NCBI RefSeq assembly: GCF_002900365.1
Contig: NZ_CP025979.1
Location: 4,402,001 to 4,466,000 of the forward strand
Origin: Escherichia marmotae
Lineage (GTDB): Bacteria; Pseudomonadota; Gammaproteobacteria; Enterobacterales; Enterobacteriaceae
Direction: 5' to 3'
DNA length: 64,000 nucleotides
Both the position numbers and the translations under genes were made by a program. Shown piece after piece: positions 10,752 to 25,028 of this stretch; position 1 is the first letter of the stretch; the number at the start of each line of letters is the position of its first letter. Below the pieces are notes generated by a model that worked only from the letters and a program-made list of their open reading frames with translations, had not been told where the DNA came from and did not search any database.

Positions 10752-10765
10752 CAGCTCAAGGGCTG
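10752..10765. repeat. IS4 target-site duplication, right copy
   Basis: Exact second copy of CAGCTCAAGGGCTG, adjoining the IS4 right end. The bases following it (to 10776) are the bamD-proximal arm of the interrupted terminator. Confidence 0.95.
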
Positions 10766-10788
10766 CCGTTTTGCGTTTCAGAATTCTG

Positions 10789-11526
10789 TTATGTATTGCT
10801 GCTGTTTGCGGCGATGATTTTCGCGACTTTTTCAGCTTGTGCATTCATCTGCATCTGACGGTAAGCATTTTCCATTAGTGGCAGAGCATCACGTGTAGCC
10901 TGAGTATCCGGGAAATCGCGCAGCATGCCTTCTACACGGTTAACGACAGCAACCCATGCGCCGCGTTCTGTATAGTACTCGGCAACAGAGTATTCATATT
11001 TCGCCAGGCGATCTTTCAGGAACACCAGACGTTTGGTGGCATCGGTGGTGTACTGACTGTTCGGATAGCCGCGAACTAATTTGGAAAAGTCACTAAACGC
11101 AGCTCGAGCATGTTGAGGATCGCGATCGCTACGGTCAACGCCAAAGAATCCTTGTAGCGCACTGTCATCCAGTGCCATATTGGTCAGGCCACGCATATAC
11201 ATGACATAATCGATATTCGGATGGGTCGGGTTCAGGCGAATAAAACGATCGATGGCAGCCTGTGCTAACGGCAGATCGGCGTTTTTATAATAGGCGTAGA
11301 TGAGATCCAACTGCACCTGCTGTGAATACGGACCAAACGGATAGCGATTATCTAACGCTTCCAGTTGCGTTATTGCCTGTCTCCAGTTACCGTCCTGCAG
11401 CTTTTGTTGTGCAGTCGCGTAAATTTCATTTGGCGGATTATCAGGTACTTCTTCCTTTGAACCCGAGCAACCCGCCAAAAACAGGCTTAATGTGGCGGCT
11501 GCCACCAGATATTTCATGCGCGTCAT
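10789..11526 (-). CDS. bamD: Outer-membrane protein assembly lipoprotein BamD
   Basis: BamD is the essential lipoprotein of the BAM complex that, with BamA, folds beta-barrel proteins into the outer membrane. The 245-residue protein has a signal peptide with lipobox LFLAGC (Cys19) and five TPR-like helical repeats (about 30-240, beginning [19 protein letters not shown]). It is divergent from rluD with 134 bp between them. Its transcription terminator has been interrupted by IS4 38 bp past the stop codon; the coding sequence is intact. Confidence 0.97.
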   Translation of the reverse strand: MTRMKYLVAAATLSLFLAGCSGSKEEVPDNPPNEIYATAQQKLQDGNWRQAITQLEALDNRYPFGPYSQQVQLDLIYAYYKNADLPLAQAAIDRFIRLNPTHPNIDYVMYMRGLTNMALDDSALQGFFGVDRSDRDPQHARAAFSDFSKLVRGYPNSQYTTDATKRLVFLKDRLAKYEYSVAEYYTERGAWVAVVNRVEGMLRDFPDTQATRDALPLMENAYRQMQMNAQAEKVAKIIAANSSNT

Positions 11527-11660
11527 GACGTTTTGACTTTCCTCAAAATGTATTACGGGAGATTCTCTGTTCCTGCTCCCGGTTAAGACCAGCTACAATA
11601 GCACACTATATTAAACGGCAAAGCCGTAAAACCCCAACGATAAACGAAGAAGCAGTATAT

Positions 11661-12653
11661 ATGGCACAACGAGTACAACTACGAGTACAACTCACTGCAA
11701 CAGTGTCCGAAAACCAACTCGGTCAACGCTTAGATCAAGCTTTGGCCGAAATGTTCCCGGATTATTCACGTTCGCGGATAAAAGAATGGATCCTCGACCA
11801 GCGCGTGCTGGTTAACGGCAAAGTTTGTGATAAGCCGAAAGAAAAAGTATTGGGTGGCGAGCAGGTTGCCATCAACGCCGAAATTGAAGAAGAAGCGCGT
11901 TTTGAACCGCAGGATATCCCACTGGATATCGTCTATGAAGATGAAGACATCATTGTTATTAATAAACCGCGCGACCTGGTTGTACATCCTGGCGCGGGTA
12001 ACCCTGATGGCACGGTGTTGAATGCGTTGCTTCATTACTATCCGCCAATTGCAGATGTTCCGCGTGCGGGCATTGTCCATCGTCTGGATAAAGACACGAC
12101 GGGTTTGATGGTTGTGGCAAAAACGGTTCCAGCTCAGACGCGTTTGGTGGAGTCTCTGCAACGGCGTGAAATTACCCGTGAGTACGAAGCCGTAGCGATT
12201 GGTCATATGACTGCGGGTGGCACGGTGGACGAGCCAATCAGCCGCCATCCCACCAAACGCACCCATATGGCGGTGCATCCGATGGGCAAACCAGCGGTCA
12301 CTCACTATCGCATCATGGAACACTTCCGTGTGCACACGCGTCTGCGGTTGCGTCTCGAAACCGGACGTACGCATCAGATCCGCGTGCATATGGCGCATAT
12401 CACTCATCCGCTGGTGGGTGATCCGGTTTATGGTGGTCGCCCGCGTCCGCCGAAGGGGGCGTCGGAAGCGTTTATCTCCACGCTGCGTAAGTTTGATCGT
12501 CAGGCGCTTCACGCAACGATGCTACGTCTCTATCACCCGATTTCCGGTATCGAAATGGAATGGCACGCGCCTATCCCACAAGATATGGCTGAACTGATTG
12601 AGGTGATGCGCGCCGATTTCGAAGAGCATAAGGATGAAGTGGACTGGTTATGA
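11661..12653 (+). CDS. rluD: 23S rRNA pseudouridine synthase RluD, with a 4-residue duplication
   Basis: RluD makes pseudouridines 1911, 1915 and 1917 in helix 69 of 23S rRNA and is the pseudouridine synthase that matters most for growth. It has an S4 RNA-binding domain (about 20-80) and the RluA-family catalytic domain with the motif GIVHRLDKDTTGLM, whose Asp is the nucleophile. The protein is 330 residues, not the 326 I remember for E. coli: a 12-bp tandem repeat at 11670-11693 inserts an extra RVQL near the N-terminus (MAQRVQLRVQLTAT). The stop codon overlaps the pgeF start (ATGA). Confidence 0.96.
   Translation: MAQRVQLRVQLTATVSENQLGQRLDQALAEMFPDYSRSRIKEWILDQRVLVNGKVCDKPKEKVLGGEQVAINAEIEEEARFEPQDIPLDIVYEDEDIIVINKPRDLVVHPGAGNPDGTVLNALLHYYPPIADVPRAGIVHRLDKDTTGLMVVAKTVPAQTRLVESLQRREITREYEAVAIGHMTAGGTVDEPISRHPTKRTHMAVHPMGKPAVTHYRIMEHFRVHTRLRLRLETGRTHQIRVHMAHITHPLVGDPVYGGRPRPPKGASEAFISTLRKFDRQALHATMLRLYHPISGIEMEWHAPIPQDMAELIEVMRADFEEHKDEVDWL
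11670..11693 (+). repeat. 12-bp tandem duplication inside rluD
   Basis: Two adjacent 12-bp units, CGAGTACAACTA and CGAGTACAACTC, differ only in the last base. The repeat keeps the frame and adds four residues to RluD. Confidence 0.92.
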
Positions 12654-13381
12654 GTAAGTTGATTGTCCCGCAGTGGCCGTTGCCAAAAGGTGTTGCGGCC
12701 TGTAGCTCTACCCGTATTGGCGGCGTTAGCTTACCGCCTTACGATTCTCTCAATCTGGGGGCCCATTGTGGTGATAACCCGGAACACGTTGAGGAGAATC
12801 GCAGGCGACTTTTTGCTGCGGGCAATTTGCCTTCAAAACCGGTGTGGCTTGAGCAGGTACATGGGAAAGATGTTCTAAGGCTTACTGGCGAACCTTATGC
12901 CTCTAAACGGGCGGATGCATCTTATAGTAACACACCTGGCACGGTTTGCGCTGTGATGACTGCCGACTGCCTGCCTGTGCTGTTTTGCAACCGTGCGGGA
13001 ACGGAAGTCGCCGCTGCTCATGCTGGCTGGCGTGGACTTTGCGCTGGTGTGCTGGAGGAGACAGTTTCTTGTTTTGCTGATAAGCCAGAAAACATTCTTG
13101 CCTGGCTGGGACCCGCAATTGGTTCGCGCGCCTTTGAAGTGGGGCCGGAGGTTCGCGAGGCATTTATGGCAGTAGATGCCAAAGCGAGCGAGGCTTTCAT
13201 TCAGCGTGGTGATAAATATCTGGCGGATATTTATCTGCTTGCCCGGCAGCGTCTGGCGAACGTCGGTGTTGAACAAATTTTCGGTGCTAATCGCTGTACA
13301 TACACTGAAAATGAGACTTTCTTCTCTTATCGTCGCGACAAGTGCACGGGTCGTATGGCAAGTTTCATTTGGCTGATATAA
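12650..13381 (+). CDS. pgeF: Peptidoglycan editing factor PgeF (laccase-domain protein YfiH)
   Basis: PgeF (243 residues) belongs to the laccase-domain/DUF152 family. In E. coli it is described as removing L-Ser wrongly placed in muropeptide precursors, and family members also show purine nucleoside phosphorylase activity. The metal-site motifs are visible: WLEQVHGKDV, MTADCLPVLF and AAAHAGWRGLCAGV. The start overlaps the rluD stop by 4 bp (ATGA), so the two genes are translationally coupled; clpB follows after 129 bp with its own heat-shock promoter. Confidence 0.95.
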   Translation: MSKLIVPQWPLPKGVAACSSTRIGGVSLPPYDSLNLGAHCGDNPEHVEENRRRLFAAGNLPSKPVWLEQVHGKDVLRLTGEPYASKRADASYSNTPGTVCAVMTADCLPVLFCNRAGTEVAAAHAGWRGLCAGVLEETVSCFADKPENILAWLGPAIGSRAFEVGPEVREAFMAVDAKASEAFIQRGDKYLADIYLLARQRLANVGVEQIFGANRCTYTENETFFSYRRDKCTGRMASFIWLI

Positions 13382-13443
13382 CCTAAAGAATCAAGACGAT
13401 CCGGTACGCGTGATTTTCTTTTCACATTAATCTGGTCAATAAC

Positions 13444-13471
13444 CTTGAATAATTGAGGGATGACCTCATTT
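13444..13471 (+). promoter_or_regulatory. Sigma-32 (heat shock) promoter of clpB
   Basis: CTTGAA at 13444-13449 and CCTCATTT at 13464-13471, 14 bp apart, fit the sigma-32 consensus (CTTGAAA, N11-16, CCCCATnT). It lies 40 bp before the clpB ATG, as expected for the known heat-shock promoter. Confidence 0.88.
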
Positions 13472-13510
13472 AATCTCCAGTAGCAACTTTGATCCGTTAT
13501 GGGAGGAGTT

Positions 13511-16084
13511 ATGCGTCTGGATCGTCTTACTAACAAATTCCAGCTTGCTCTTGCCGATGCCCAATCACTTGCACTCGGGCACGACAACCAATTCATCGAA
13601 CCACTTCATTTAATGAGCGCCCTGCTGAATCAGGAAGGGGGTTCGGTTAGTCCTTTATTAACATCCGCTGGCATTAATGCTGGCCAATTGCGCACAGATA
13701 TCAATCAGGCATTAAATCGTTTACCGCAGGTTGAAGGTACAGGGGGCGATGTCCAGCCTTCACAGGATCTGGTGCGCGTTCTTAATCTTTGCGACAAGCT
13801 GGCGCAAAAACGTGGTGATAACTTTATCTCGTCAGAACTGTTTGTTCTGGCGGCACTTGAGTCTCGCGGCACGCTGGCCGACATCCTGAAAGCAGCAGGG
13901 GCGACCACCGCCAACATTACTCAAGCGATTGAACAAATGCGTGGAGGTGAAAGCGTGAATGATCAAGGAGCCGAAGACCAACGTCAGGCTTTGAAAAAAT
14001 ATACCATTGACCTTACCGAACGTGCCGAACAAGGTAAACTCGATCCGGTAATTGGTCGTGATGAAGAAATTCGTCGTACCATTCAGGTACTGCAACGCCG
14101 TACTAAAAATAACCCGGTACTGATCGGTGAACCTGGTGTCGGTAAAACCGCCATCGTTGAAGGTTTGGCGCAGCGTATTATCAATGGCGAAGTACCGGAA
14201 GGGCTGAAAGGCCGCCGCGTACTGGCGCTGGATATGGGCGCGCTGGTGGCTGGGGCGAAATATCGTGGTGAGTTTGAAGAACGTCTGAAAGGCGTGCTGA
14301 ACGATCTGTCGAAACAGGAAGGCAACGTCATTCTGTTTATCGATGAGCTGCACACCATGGTGGGCGCAGGTAAAGCCGATGGCGCAATGGACGCCGGGAA
14401 TATGCTGAAACCGGCACTGGCCCGTGGTGAACTGCACTGCGTGGGCGCGACCACCCTTGATGAATATCGCCAGTACATTGAAAAAGATGCGGCGCTGGAA
14501 CGTCGTTTCCAGAAAGTGTTTGTTGCCGAGCCAACGGTGGAAGACACCATTGCTATTCTGCGTGGCCTGAAAGAACGTTACGAGCTGCACCACCATGTGC
14601 AAATTACTGACCCGGCAATTGTTGCAGCGGCGACGTTGTCTCATCGCTACATTGCTGACCGTCAGTTGCCAGATAAAGCCATCGACCTGATCGATGAAGC
14701 GGCATCCAGTATCCGTATGCAGATTGACTCAAAACCGGAAGAGCTTGACCGACTCGATCGTCGAATTATCCAGCTTAAGCTGGAACAACAGGCGTTAATG
14801 AAAGAGTCTGATGAAGCCAGTAAAAAACGTCTGGATATGCTCAATGAAGAACTGAGTGACAAAGAACGCCAGTACTCTGAGTTAGAAGAGGAGTGGAAAG
14901 CAGAGAAAGCGTCACTCTCTGGCACCCAGACCATTAAAGCCGAACTGGAACAGGCGAAAATCGCCATTGAACAGGCGCGCCGTGTAGGTGATCTGGCGCG
15001 GATGTCCGAACTGCAATACGGCAAAATTCCGGAGCTCGAAAAACAACTGGAAGCGGCTACACAGCTCGAAGGCAAAACCATGCGTCTGTTGCGTAATAAA
15101 GTGACTGACGCAGAAATTGCTGAAGTGTTGGCGCGTTGGACGGGCATTCCTGTTTCTCGCATGATGGAAAGTGAGCGCGAAAAACTGCTGCGTATGGAGC
15201 AAGAACTGCACCATCGTGTTATTGGCCAAAACGAAGCCGTTGATGCGGTATCTAACGCCATTCGTCGTAGCCGTGCGGGGCTTGCGGATCCTAATCGCCC
15301 GATTGGTTCGTTCTTGTTCCTCGGTCCAACGGGTGTAGGTAAAACCGAACTCTGTAAGGCGCTGGCGAATTTTATGTTCGACAGTGATGAGGCGATGGTT
15401 CGTATCGATATGTCCGAGTTTATGGAGAAACACTCGGTGTCTCGTCTGGTTGGTGCACCTCCGGGATATGTGGGTTATGAAGAAGGTGGCTACCTGACTG
15501 AAGCGGTGCGTCGTCGTCCTTATTCCGTCATTCTGCTGGATGAAGTGGAAAAAGCGCATCCGGATGTATTCAACATTCTGTTGCAGGTTCTGGATGACGG
15601 ACGTCTGACTGATGGGCAGGGGAGAACGGTCGATTTCCGTAATACGGTGGTCATTATGACCTCTAACCTCGGCTCCGATCTGATCCAGGAACGTTTCGGT
15701 GAACTGGATTATGCGCGCATGAAAGAGCTGGTGCTCGGCGTGGTTAGCCATAACTTCCGTCCGGAATTCATAAACCGTATTGATGAAGTTGTGGTCTTCC
15801 ACCCGTTGGGTGAACAACATATCGCTTCGATTGCCCAGATCCAGTTGAAACGTCTGTACAAACGTCTGGAAGAACGTGGTTATGAAATCCACATTTCTGA
15901 CGAGGCACTGAAACTGCTGAGCGAGAATGGTTACGATCCGGTTTATGGTGCACGTCCTCTGAAACGTGCTATCCAGCAACAGATCGAAAACCCGCTGGCG
16001 CAGCAAATACTGTCTGGTGAATTGGTTCCTGGCAAAGTCATTCGCCTGGAAGTTAATGAAGACCGCATTGTCGCCGTCCAGTAA
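13511..16084 (+). CDS. clpB: Protein disaggregase ClpB (Hsp104 family)
   Basis: ClpB is a hexameric AAA+ machine that, with DnaK/DnaJ/GrpE, pulls proteins out of aggregates. The 857-residue protein has an N-terminal substrate domain (about 1-145), NBD1 with Walker A GEPGVGKT near 206-213, a long coiled-coil middle domain (about 410-525) and NBD2 with Walker A GPTGVGKT near 605-612. An in-frame ATG at 13499 is rejected: the ATG at 13511 follows GGGAGGAG and gives [15 protein letters not shown] at 13955 (Val149), preceded by GGAGG, is the known internal start for the short ClpB isoform that lacks the N domain. Confidence 0.98.
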   Translation: MRLDRLTNKFQLALADAQSLALGHDNQFIEPLHLMSALLNQEGGSVSPLLTSAGINAGQLRTDINQALNRLPQVEGTGGDVQPSQDLVRVLNLCDKLAQKRGDNFISSELFVLAALESRGTLADILKAAGATTANITQAIEQMRGGESVNDQGAEDQRQALKKYTIDLTERAEQGKLDPVIGRDEEIRRTIQVLQRRTKNNPVLIGEPGVGKTAIVEGLAQRIINGEVPEGLKGRRVLALDMGALVAGAKYRGEFEERLKGVLNDLSKQEGNVILFIDELHTMVGAGKADGAMDAGNMLKPALARGELHCVGATTLDEYRQYIEKDAALERRFQKVFVAEPTVEDTIAILRGLKERYELHHHVQITDPAIVAAATLSHRYIADRQLPDKAIDLIDEAASSIRMQIDSKPEELDRLDRRIIQLKLEQQALMKESDEASKKRLDMLNEELSDKERQYSELEEEWKAEKASLSGTQTIKAELEQAKIAIEQARRVGDLARMSELQYGKIPELEKQLEAATQLEGKTMRLLRNKVTDAEIAEVLARWTGIPVSRMMESEREKLLRMEQELHHRVIGQNEAVDAVSNAIRRSRAGLADPNRPIGSFLFLGPTGVGKTELCKALANFMFDSDEAMVRIDMSEFMEKHSVSRLVGAPPGYVGYEEGGYLTEAVRRRPYSVILLDEVEKAHPDVFNILLQVLDDGRLTDGQGRTVDFRNTVVIMTSNLGSDLIQERFGELDYARMKELVLGVVSHNFRPEFINRIDEVVVFHPLGEQHIASIAQIQLKRLYKRLEERGYEIHISDEALKLLSENGYDPVYGARPLKRAIQQQIENPLAQQILSGELVPGKVIRLEVNEDRIVAVQ
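13943..13957 (+). promoter_or_regulatory. Internal ribosome binding site and GTG start for short ClpB
   Basis: GTGGAGGTGAAAGC followed by GTG (Val149) forms a strong internal Shine-Dalgarno and start codon. E. coli makes a ClpB lacking the N-terminal domain from this position. Confidence 0.8.
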
Positions 16085-16090
16085 ATGATA

Positions 16091-16114
16091 AAACGAGTCC
16101 TTCGGGGCTCGTTT
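16091..16114 (+). terminator. clpB terminator
   Basis: AAACGAG and CTCGTTT arms enclose a TCC-TTCG-GGG top stem, a strong hairpin 6 bp after the clpB stop and ending in TTTCTGTCT. It separates clpB from the rrnG promoters. Confidence 0.85.
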
Positions 16115-16199
16115 CTGTCTATAAGTTAGACGGAAAAGACCATGCTCGGGGTGTTTTGCCTGAAAATTGAGCGAACGATAAAGTTTTTATATTTTTCGC

Positions 16200-16227
16200 T
16201 TGTCAGGCCGGAATAACTCCCTATAAT
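16200..16227 (+). promoter_or_regulatory. rrnG promoter P1
   Basis: TTGTCA (16200-16205) and TATAAT (16222-16227) are 16 bp apart, with a GCGCCACC discriminator following, as at other E. coli rRNA P1 promoters. The upstream stretch AAGTTTTTATATTTTTCGC is the AT-rich UP element. The G+C-rich discriminator is what makes P1 promoters sensitive to ppGpp/DksA. Confidence 0.93.
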
Positions 16228-16317
16228 GCGCCACCACTGACACGGAACAACGGCAAATAAGCCGCCGGGTCAGCGGGGTTCTCCTGAGAACTTCGACAGA
16301 GAAAAGCGAAAAAATGC

Positions 16318-16345
16318 TTGACTCTGTAGCGGGAAAGCGTATTAT
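16318..16345 (+). promoter_or_regulatory. rrnG promoter P2
   Basis: TTGACT (16318-16323) and TATTAT (16340-16345) with 16-bp spacing lie 118 bp downstream of P1, the standard tandem arrangement of rRNA promoters. Confidence 0.9.
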
Positions 16346-16356
16346 GCACACCCCGC

Positions 16357-16394
16357 GCCGCTGAGAAAAAGCGAAGCGGCACTGCTCTTTAACA
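16357..16394 (+). promoter_or_regulatory. rrnG leader boxB and boxA antitermination signals
   Basis: A hairpin GCCGCT...AGCGGC (16357-16380) is boxB-like, and TGCTCTTTAACA (16383-16394) is the rRNA boxA sequence bound by NusB-NusE. A second boxA-like sequence, TGCTCTTTAAAA, lies in the spacer before 23S at 18303-18314. They let polymerase read through the untranslated rRNA operon. Confidence 0.9.
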
Positions 16395-16526
16395 ATTTAT
16401 CAGACAATCTGTGTGGGCACTCGAAGATACGGATTCTTAACGTCGCAAGACGCTAAATGAATACCAAGTCTCAAGAGTGAACACGTAATTCATTACGAAG
16501 TTTAATTCTTTGAGCATCAAACTTTT

Positions 16527-18068
<1,542 letters not shown>

Positions 18069-18153
18069 CCTTAAAGAAGCGTTCTTTGAAGTGCTCACAC
18101 AGATTGTCTGATAGAAAGTGAAAAGCAAGGCGTCTTGCGAAGCAGACTGATAC

Positions 18154-18229
18154 GTCCCCTTCGTCTAGAGGCCCAGGACACCGCCCTTTCACGGCGGTAA
18201 CAGGGGTTCGAATCCCCTAGGGGACGCCA
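18154..18229 (+). tRNA. gltW: tRNA-Glu (anticodon UUC) in the 16S-23S spacer
   Basis: This 76-nt tRNA has a GTCCCCT/AGGGGAC acceptor stem, an encoded CCA... end (GGGGACGCCA), the T-loop segment GGTTCGAATCC and an anticodon stem CCGCC/GGCGG. The anticodon TTC is at 18188-18190. A tRNA-Glu spacer rather than Ile+Ala fits rrnG, and the position next to clpB makes this gltW. Confidence 0.98.
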
Positions 18230-18424
18230 CTTGCTGGTTTGTGAGTGAAAGTCGCCGGCCACTGTATCTCAAAACTCACTTACGAGTGATGTTTGAGATA
18301 TTTGCTCTTTAAAAATCTGGATCAAGCTGAAAATTGAAACACTGAATAGTCGAAAGATTATTCGTGAGTCTCTCAAATTTTCGCAACACGATGATGGTTC
18401 GAAAGAAACATCTTCGGGTTGTGA

Positions 18425-21329
<2,905 letters not shown>

Positions 21330-21420
21330 ACAACGCCGAAGATGTTTTGGCGGATGAGAGAAGATTTTCAGCCTGATACAGATTAGATTAGCCGGCGAAA
21401 GCGGGTTAATAAACAGAATT

Positions 21421-21540
21421 TGCCTGGCGGAGATAGCGCGGTGGTCCCACCTGACCCCATGCCGAACTCAGAAGTGAAACGCCGTAGCGCCGATGGTAGT
21501 GTGGGGTCTCCCCATGCGAGAGTAGGGAACTGCCAGGCAT
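21421..21540 (+). rRNA. rrfG: 5S ribosomal RNA (rrnG)
   Basis: This 120-nt gene runs from TGCCTGGCGG to CTGCCAGGCAT with pairing ends and the conserved CCATGCCGAACTCAGAAG segment. Bases near position 11-14 read GAGATAG, a small variant in helix I/II compared with the common E. coli CCGTAG, of the kind seen between rrn copies. Confidence 0.97.
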
Positions 21541-21551
21541 CAAATAAAGCG

Positions 21552-21579
21552 AAAGGCCATCCGTAAGGATGGCCTTTTT
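21552..21579 (+). terminator. rrnG terminator
   Basis: AAAGGCCATCC-GTAA-GGATGGCC followed by TTTTT, 12 bp after 5S: the standard rRNA T1-type intrinsic terminator. Confidence 0.95.
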
Positions 21580-21892
21580 GCGCTGGTGCGGAAAAAATGC
21601 CGGATGCGATGCTGGCGAGCCTTATCTGTCCTGCGCAGGGTTACGGTAGGGGTCAGCAGCGCATTATTCCCCCACATACGCCAGATTCAGTAGCGGATAC
21701 GGTTTCCCCAACCTGCCCGCTTCCATACGATCGCCTCACCTGCAATCCATCCTTAATATCCGCAATAATTATTCTTCTGCTAACTAAATTCTCAGTTATG
21801 GTTGTGCAAGCAAAATAACAAATGTATAACATTTGTCTTACTAAAAAATAAATAACAACCGACAAAAGCATCGGATTATGGCAGGAGAAATA
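21580..21892. other. rrnG-kgtP intergenic region with a degenerate REP unit
   Basis: About 310 bp without a gene. GCCGGATGCGATGCTGGCGA...CTTATCTG at 21599-21629 resembles one decayed REP unit. The last 120 bp are AT-rich and should carry the kgtP promoter; no operator stands out to me, apart from a weak palindrome around ACAAATGTATAACATTTGT at 21819-21837. Confidence 0.55.
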
Positions 21893-21897
21893 ATGGC

Positions 21898-23196
21898 ATG
21901 GCAGAAAGCACTGTAACGGCAGACGGCAAACTGACAAGTAGTGATACTCGTCGCCGCATTTGGGCAATTGTAGGGGCCTCATCAGGTAACCTGGTTGAGT
22001 GGTTCGATTTCTATGTCTACTCATTTTGTTCCCTCTATTTCGCCCACATCTTCTTCCCTTCAGATAACACAACCACTCAACTACTACAAACTGCCGGTAT
22101 TTTTGCCGCAGGATTTCTGATGCGTCCAATAGGCGGCTGGTTATTTGGTCGTATTGCTGACAAACATGGCCGCAAGAAATCGATGCTGCTATCGGTATGT
22201 ATGATGTGTTTTGGAGCACTGGTCATAGCCTGCTTGCCAGGCTATGAAACAATTGGCACCTGGGCTCCGGCGTTGTTACTTCTCGCGCGTTTATTCCAGG
22301 GATTATCTGTAGGTGGAGAATATGGCACCAGCGCCACCTATATGAGTGAAGTTGCAGTAGAAGGACGCAAAGGGTTTTACGCTTCATTTCAGTATGTCAC
22401 GTTGATAGGCGGGCAACTTCTGGCATTGTTGGTTGTGGTGGTTTTACAGCATACAATGGAAGATATCGCGCTTAGAGAGTGGGGGTGGCGTATTCCCTTT
22501 GCATTAGGCGCGGTGTTAGCCGTTGTGGCGTTATGGTTACGTCGTCAGTTGGATGAAACTTCGCAACAAGAAACGCGAGCTCTAAAAGAAGCGGGTTCAA
22601 TGAAGGGATTATGGCGCAATCGCCGTGCATTCATCATGGTTCTCGGCTTTACGGCTGCGGGTTCTCTTTGTTTCTATACCTTCACCACCTATATGCAGAA
22701 GTATCTGGTGAATACTGCGGGTATGCACGCCAACGTAGCAAGCGGCATTATGACGGCGGCGCTGTTTGTATTTATGCTCATCCAGCCGATAATTGGAGCA
22801 TTGTCGGATAAGATTGGCCGTCGGACTTCAATGTTATGTTTCGGCTCTCTGGCCGCTATTTTTACCGTCCCCATTCTTTCGGCATTGCAGAACGTCTCCT
22901 CACCTTATGCGGCTTTTGGTTTGGTGATGTGTGCCCTGCTGATTGTGAGTTTTTACACTTCAATTAGTGGGATCCTGAAGGCGGAAATGTTCCCGGCACA
23001 GGTTCGCGCATTAGGTGTTGGTCTGTCATATGCGGTCGCGAATGCCATATTTGGTGGCTCAGCGGAGTATGTGGCGTTGTCGCTAAAATCGATAGGAATG
23101 GAAACGGCATTCTTCTGGTATGTGACATTGATGGCCGTAGTCGCGTTTCTGGTTTCTTTGATGCTACATCATAAAGGGAAGGGGATGCGTCTTTAG
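21898..23196 (+). CDS. kgtP: Alpha-ketoglutarate:proton symporter KgtP
   Basis: KgtP imports 2-oxoglutarate with protons across the inner membrane. The 432-residue protein belongs to the metabolite:H+ symporter branch of the MFS, with 12 predicted helices and the loop 2-3 signature [12 protein letters not shown]. Two in-frame-independent ATGs lie close together (21893 and 21898); the one at 21898 is in the reading frame and gives MAESTVTAD. An AGGAG sits 10 nt before it. The stop codon overlaps the convergent yfiM stop by 4 bp. Confidence 0.97.
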   Translation: MAESTVTADGKLTSSDTRRRIWAIVGASSGNLVEWFDFYVYSFCSLYFAHIFFPSDNTTTQLLQTAGIFAAGFLMRPIGGWLFGRIADKHGRKKSMLLSVCMMCFGALVIACLPGYETIGTWAPALLLLARLFQGLSVGGEYGTSATYMSEVAVEGRKGFYASFQYVTLIGGQLLALLVVVVLQHTMEDIALREWGWRIPFALGAVLAVVALWLRRQLDETSQQETRALKEAGSMKGLWRNRRAFIMVLGFTAAGSLCFYTFTTYMQKYLVNTAGMHANVASGIMTAALFVFMLIQPIIGALSDKIGRRTSMLCFGSLAAIFTVPILSALQNVSSPYAAFGLVMCALLIVSFYTSISGILKAEMFPAQVRALGVGLSYAVANAIFGGSAEYVALSLKSIGMETAFFWYVTLMAVVAFLVSLMLHHKGKGMRL

Positions 23197-23516
23197 TGAT
23201 GAGCCATTTGCCAGACCGTATAACCGGTGGTGGCACCGGCTACGTCCCAGGCAAAATCTTTCCAGCTCCAGCCGCTCCCTTCGGGGCGGCTATCCCACAG
23301 CTCTTTTGACACGCCCAGACTTACAGAGAACATCAACCCGAACATGGCGCTGCGGTCGCGGCTCATCTCCCGATGCTGTGCATATTCATTTCCTGCCGCT
23401 GAAAGCATTGCCGAGGCGATAAAGTGTTGCGCTTTATCCTGTCCGCTCCAGCCATCGTTAGCCCTATGGCTGCAACCAGAAAGCAACAATAGCGAACAGG
23501 CAAAAAGAATACGCAA
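23193..23516 (-). CDS. yfiM: Putative lipoprotein YfiM
   Basis: This 107-residue protein has a very short lipoprotein signal ending LLLLSGC (Cys11-12 region) and a C-terminal hydrophobic segment ([13 protein letters not shown]); it belongs to the YfiM/DUF2279 lipoproteins, function unknown. I place the start at the TTG at 23516 because GGAGG sits 5-6 nt before it and the length then matches the family; an upstream TTG at 23528 would overlap that Shine-Dalgarno. It ends convergently with kgtP with a 4-bp overlap and follows the pssA terminator. Confidence 0.88.
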   Translation of the reverse strand: MRILFACSLLLLSGCSHRANDGWSGQDKAQHFIASAMLSAAGNEYAQHREMSRDRSAMFGLMFSVSLGVSKELWDSRPEGSGWSWKDFAWDVAGATTGYTVWQMAHH

Positions 23517-23525
23517 CGTGGCCTC

Positions 23526-23555
23526 CAAAAAACAAACCCCGTACAGGACGGGGTT
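23526..23555 (-). terminator. pssA terminator
   Basis: On the minus strand AACCCCGT-CCTGT-ACGGGGTT is followed by TGTTTTTT. It lies just after the pssA stop and immediately before the yfiM ribosome binding site, so the two are packed without spare sequence. Confidence 0.9.
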
Positions 23556-23559
23556 CAGA

Positions 23560-24915
23560 TTACAGGATACGGCTAATTAATCGGTCGATACGGATACGAC
23601 GCAAGCGACGGATAAGCTTGCGAACCTTCACCGGATAATCGGCAATACTTTGCAGATCGCGGTAGTGCTTAACGATGGTAGTATGCTCGCGGATCAGATC
23701 CAACTCTTTCTCACGCTGCGGCGCAAGCTCCAGTTGCGGATCGTGGATCAAAATGGCGTTTTCCAGATCCAGACGCCAGGCGCGAGGGTTCAGGTTATTA
23801 CCGGTGATCAGCATCCACTTATCATCAACCCACATCCCTTTCAGGTGATAGGTATTGTCGTCATCTTTCCATAACCGGACCACTAACTGGTCAGTATTGA
23901 CGTAATACTGCAAACGGCTCAGGAAACGACGCAGATTAATCTCGTAGAGATACGGCAGTGCGCCGATAATCTTGAAAGGTTCATCTTCCGGAATGTAGAA
24001 GTCATTTGCGGTTTTATCACCGACAATAATTTCGACTTTTTTCCCTTCGCGCAGCAATTGGATGATATTGCGCACGAGGATGGCCGGTAGGTTGAAGTAT
24101 GGTGTGCAGATGGTCAGTTTTTGCTCGGCACACGGCATAAGATGGAAAATAGTCTTGTTCAACAGACTCGATTTTCCCAGACCCACTAATGGCGTTACGG
24201 AGAGTTGATCGTTATCGGCATCGCCCTGGAAATGATAAGCAGCATCACGCAACTCCTGGCGGAACAGGCGGATATCGTTTTTGATTTCCGGGCTTTTCGG
24301 ACGGTGAATATCATCCAGACGGTTAACACCGCGACCATTCATAATATTCTGTGTAACCCATTCAAACATAATGTCTGACATTTTACGGTTACGGATCAGA
24401 TGATAGCGGTCGTAGCGGTATTTATCATGCTGATGCAGGTAAACATCGTTCAGGCTGGCACCGCTATAAAGTACGCTATCGTCGATGATAAAGCCTTTAA
24501 AGTGCAGAACGCCCAGGGCTTCACGGGTATTGATCGGAACACCATAAACCGGAACATCTACGCCCGGGTTTTCCTGCGCCATGCGGCAGTACCAGTCAGC
24601 ATTGGTATTAGATGCCGCAGCGCCAATGCGCCCACGTTGTGCACGATGCCAGTCGACCAGCACCCGCACATCCAGTTCCGGACGCTGCCGTTTAGCCTCA
24701 TACAACGCGCTCAGAATGCCTTTGCCACCGTCATCCTGCTCAAGATACAGGGCGACAATGCAAATGCGCTGCTTCGCGCTGGCTATTTTTTCCAGCAGTG
24801 TCTCCCGGAAGTCGGTGGGAGCGTAAAAAAAATCGACATCATCAACTGATTGAGAAATCTTGGGTAGTTGGGCAAGGTGTTGTTGATGTTTATTACGCTT
24901 AAATTTTGACAACAT
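23560..24915 (-). CDS. pssA: CDP-diacylglycerol-serine O-phosphatidyltransferase PssA
   Basis: PssA makes phosphatidylserine from CDP-diacylglycerol and serine, the committed step to phosphatidylethanolamine. The 451-residue protein is of the phospholipase-D type with two HKD-like motifs: [20 protein letters not shown] near 138 and [21 protein letters not shown] near 356. It ends with a highly basic region ([15 protein letters not shown]) suited to peripheral membrane binding. A GTG one codon earlier is possible, but ATG gives the known [12 protein letters not shown] start. Confidence 0.97.
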   Translation of the reverse strand: MLSKFKRNKHQQHLAQLPKISQSVDDVDFFYAPTDFRETLLEKIASAKQRICIVALYLEQDDGGKGILSALYEAKRQRPELDVRVLVDWHRAQRGRIGAAASNTNADWYCRMAQENPGVDVPVYGVPINTREALGVLHFKGFIIDDSVLYSGASLNDVYLHQHDKYRYDRYHLIRNRKMSDIMFEWVTQNIMNGRGVNRLDDIHRPKSPEIKNDIRLFRQELRDAAYHFQGDADNDQLSVTPLVGLGKSSLLNKTIFHLMPCAEQKLTICTPYFNLPAILVRNIIQLLREGKKVEIIVGDKTANDFYIPEDEPFKIIGALPYLYEINLRRFLSRLQYYVNTDQLVVRLWKDDDNTYHLKGMWVDDKWMLITGNNLNPRAWRLDLENAILIHDPQLELAPQREKELDLIREHTTIVKHYRDLQSIADYPVKVRKLIRRLRRIRIDRLISRIL

Positions 24916-25028
24916 CACAGTGCATTTCTTCTCTGTTCATTGAAGGGTCCTCTGTGCAATGCAGACGACATAAGCGGGCAATAATAACACCAGTCCCGAT
25001 TAAGTGGTCAACATTTCCAGTACATTAC

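Noticed and set aside
11766..12512. 248-codon frame antisense to rluD
   Set aside because: Overlaps fully a well-conserved gene; no ribosome site and no family match.
13382..13510. A small RNA in the pgeF-clpB gap
   Set aside because: An sRNA (RyfD) has been reported near clpB, but I could not see a matching promoter-terminator pair here beyond the clpB heat-shock promoter.
14912..16006. 364-codon open frame antisense to clpB
   Set aside because: Same reason: a mirror of ClpB codons with no initiation signal and no recognisable protein family.
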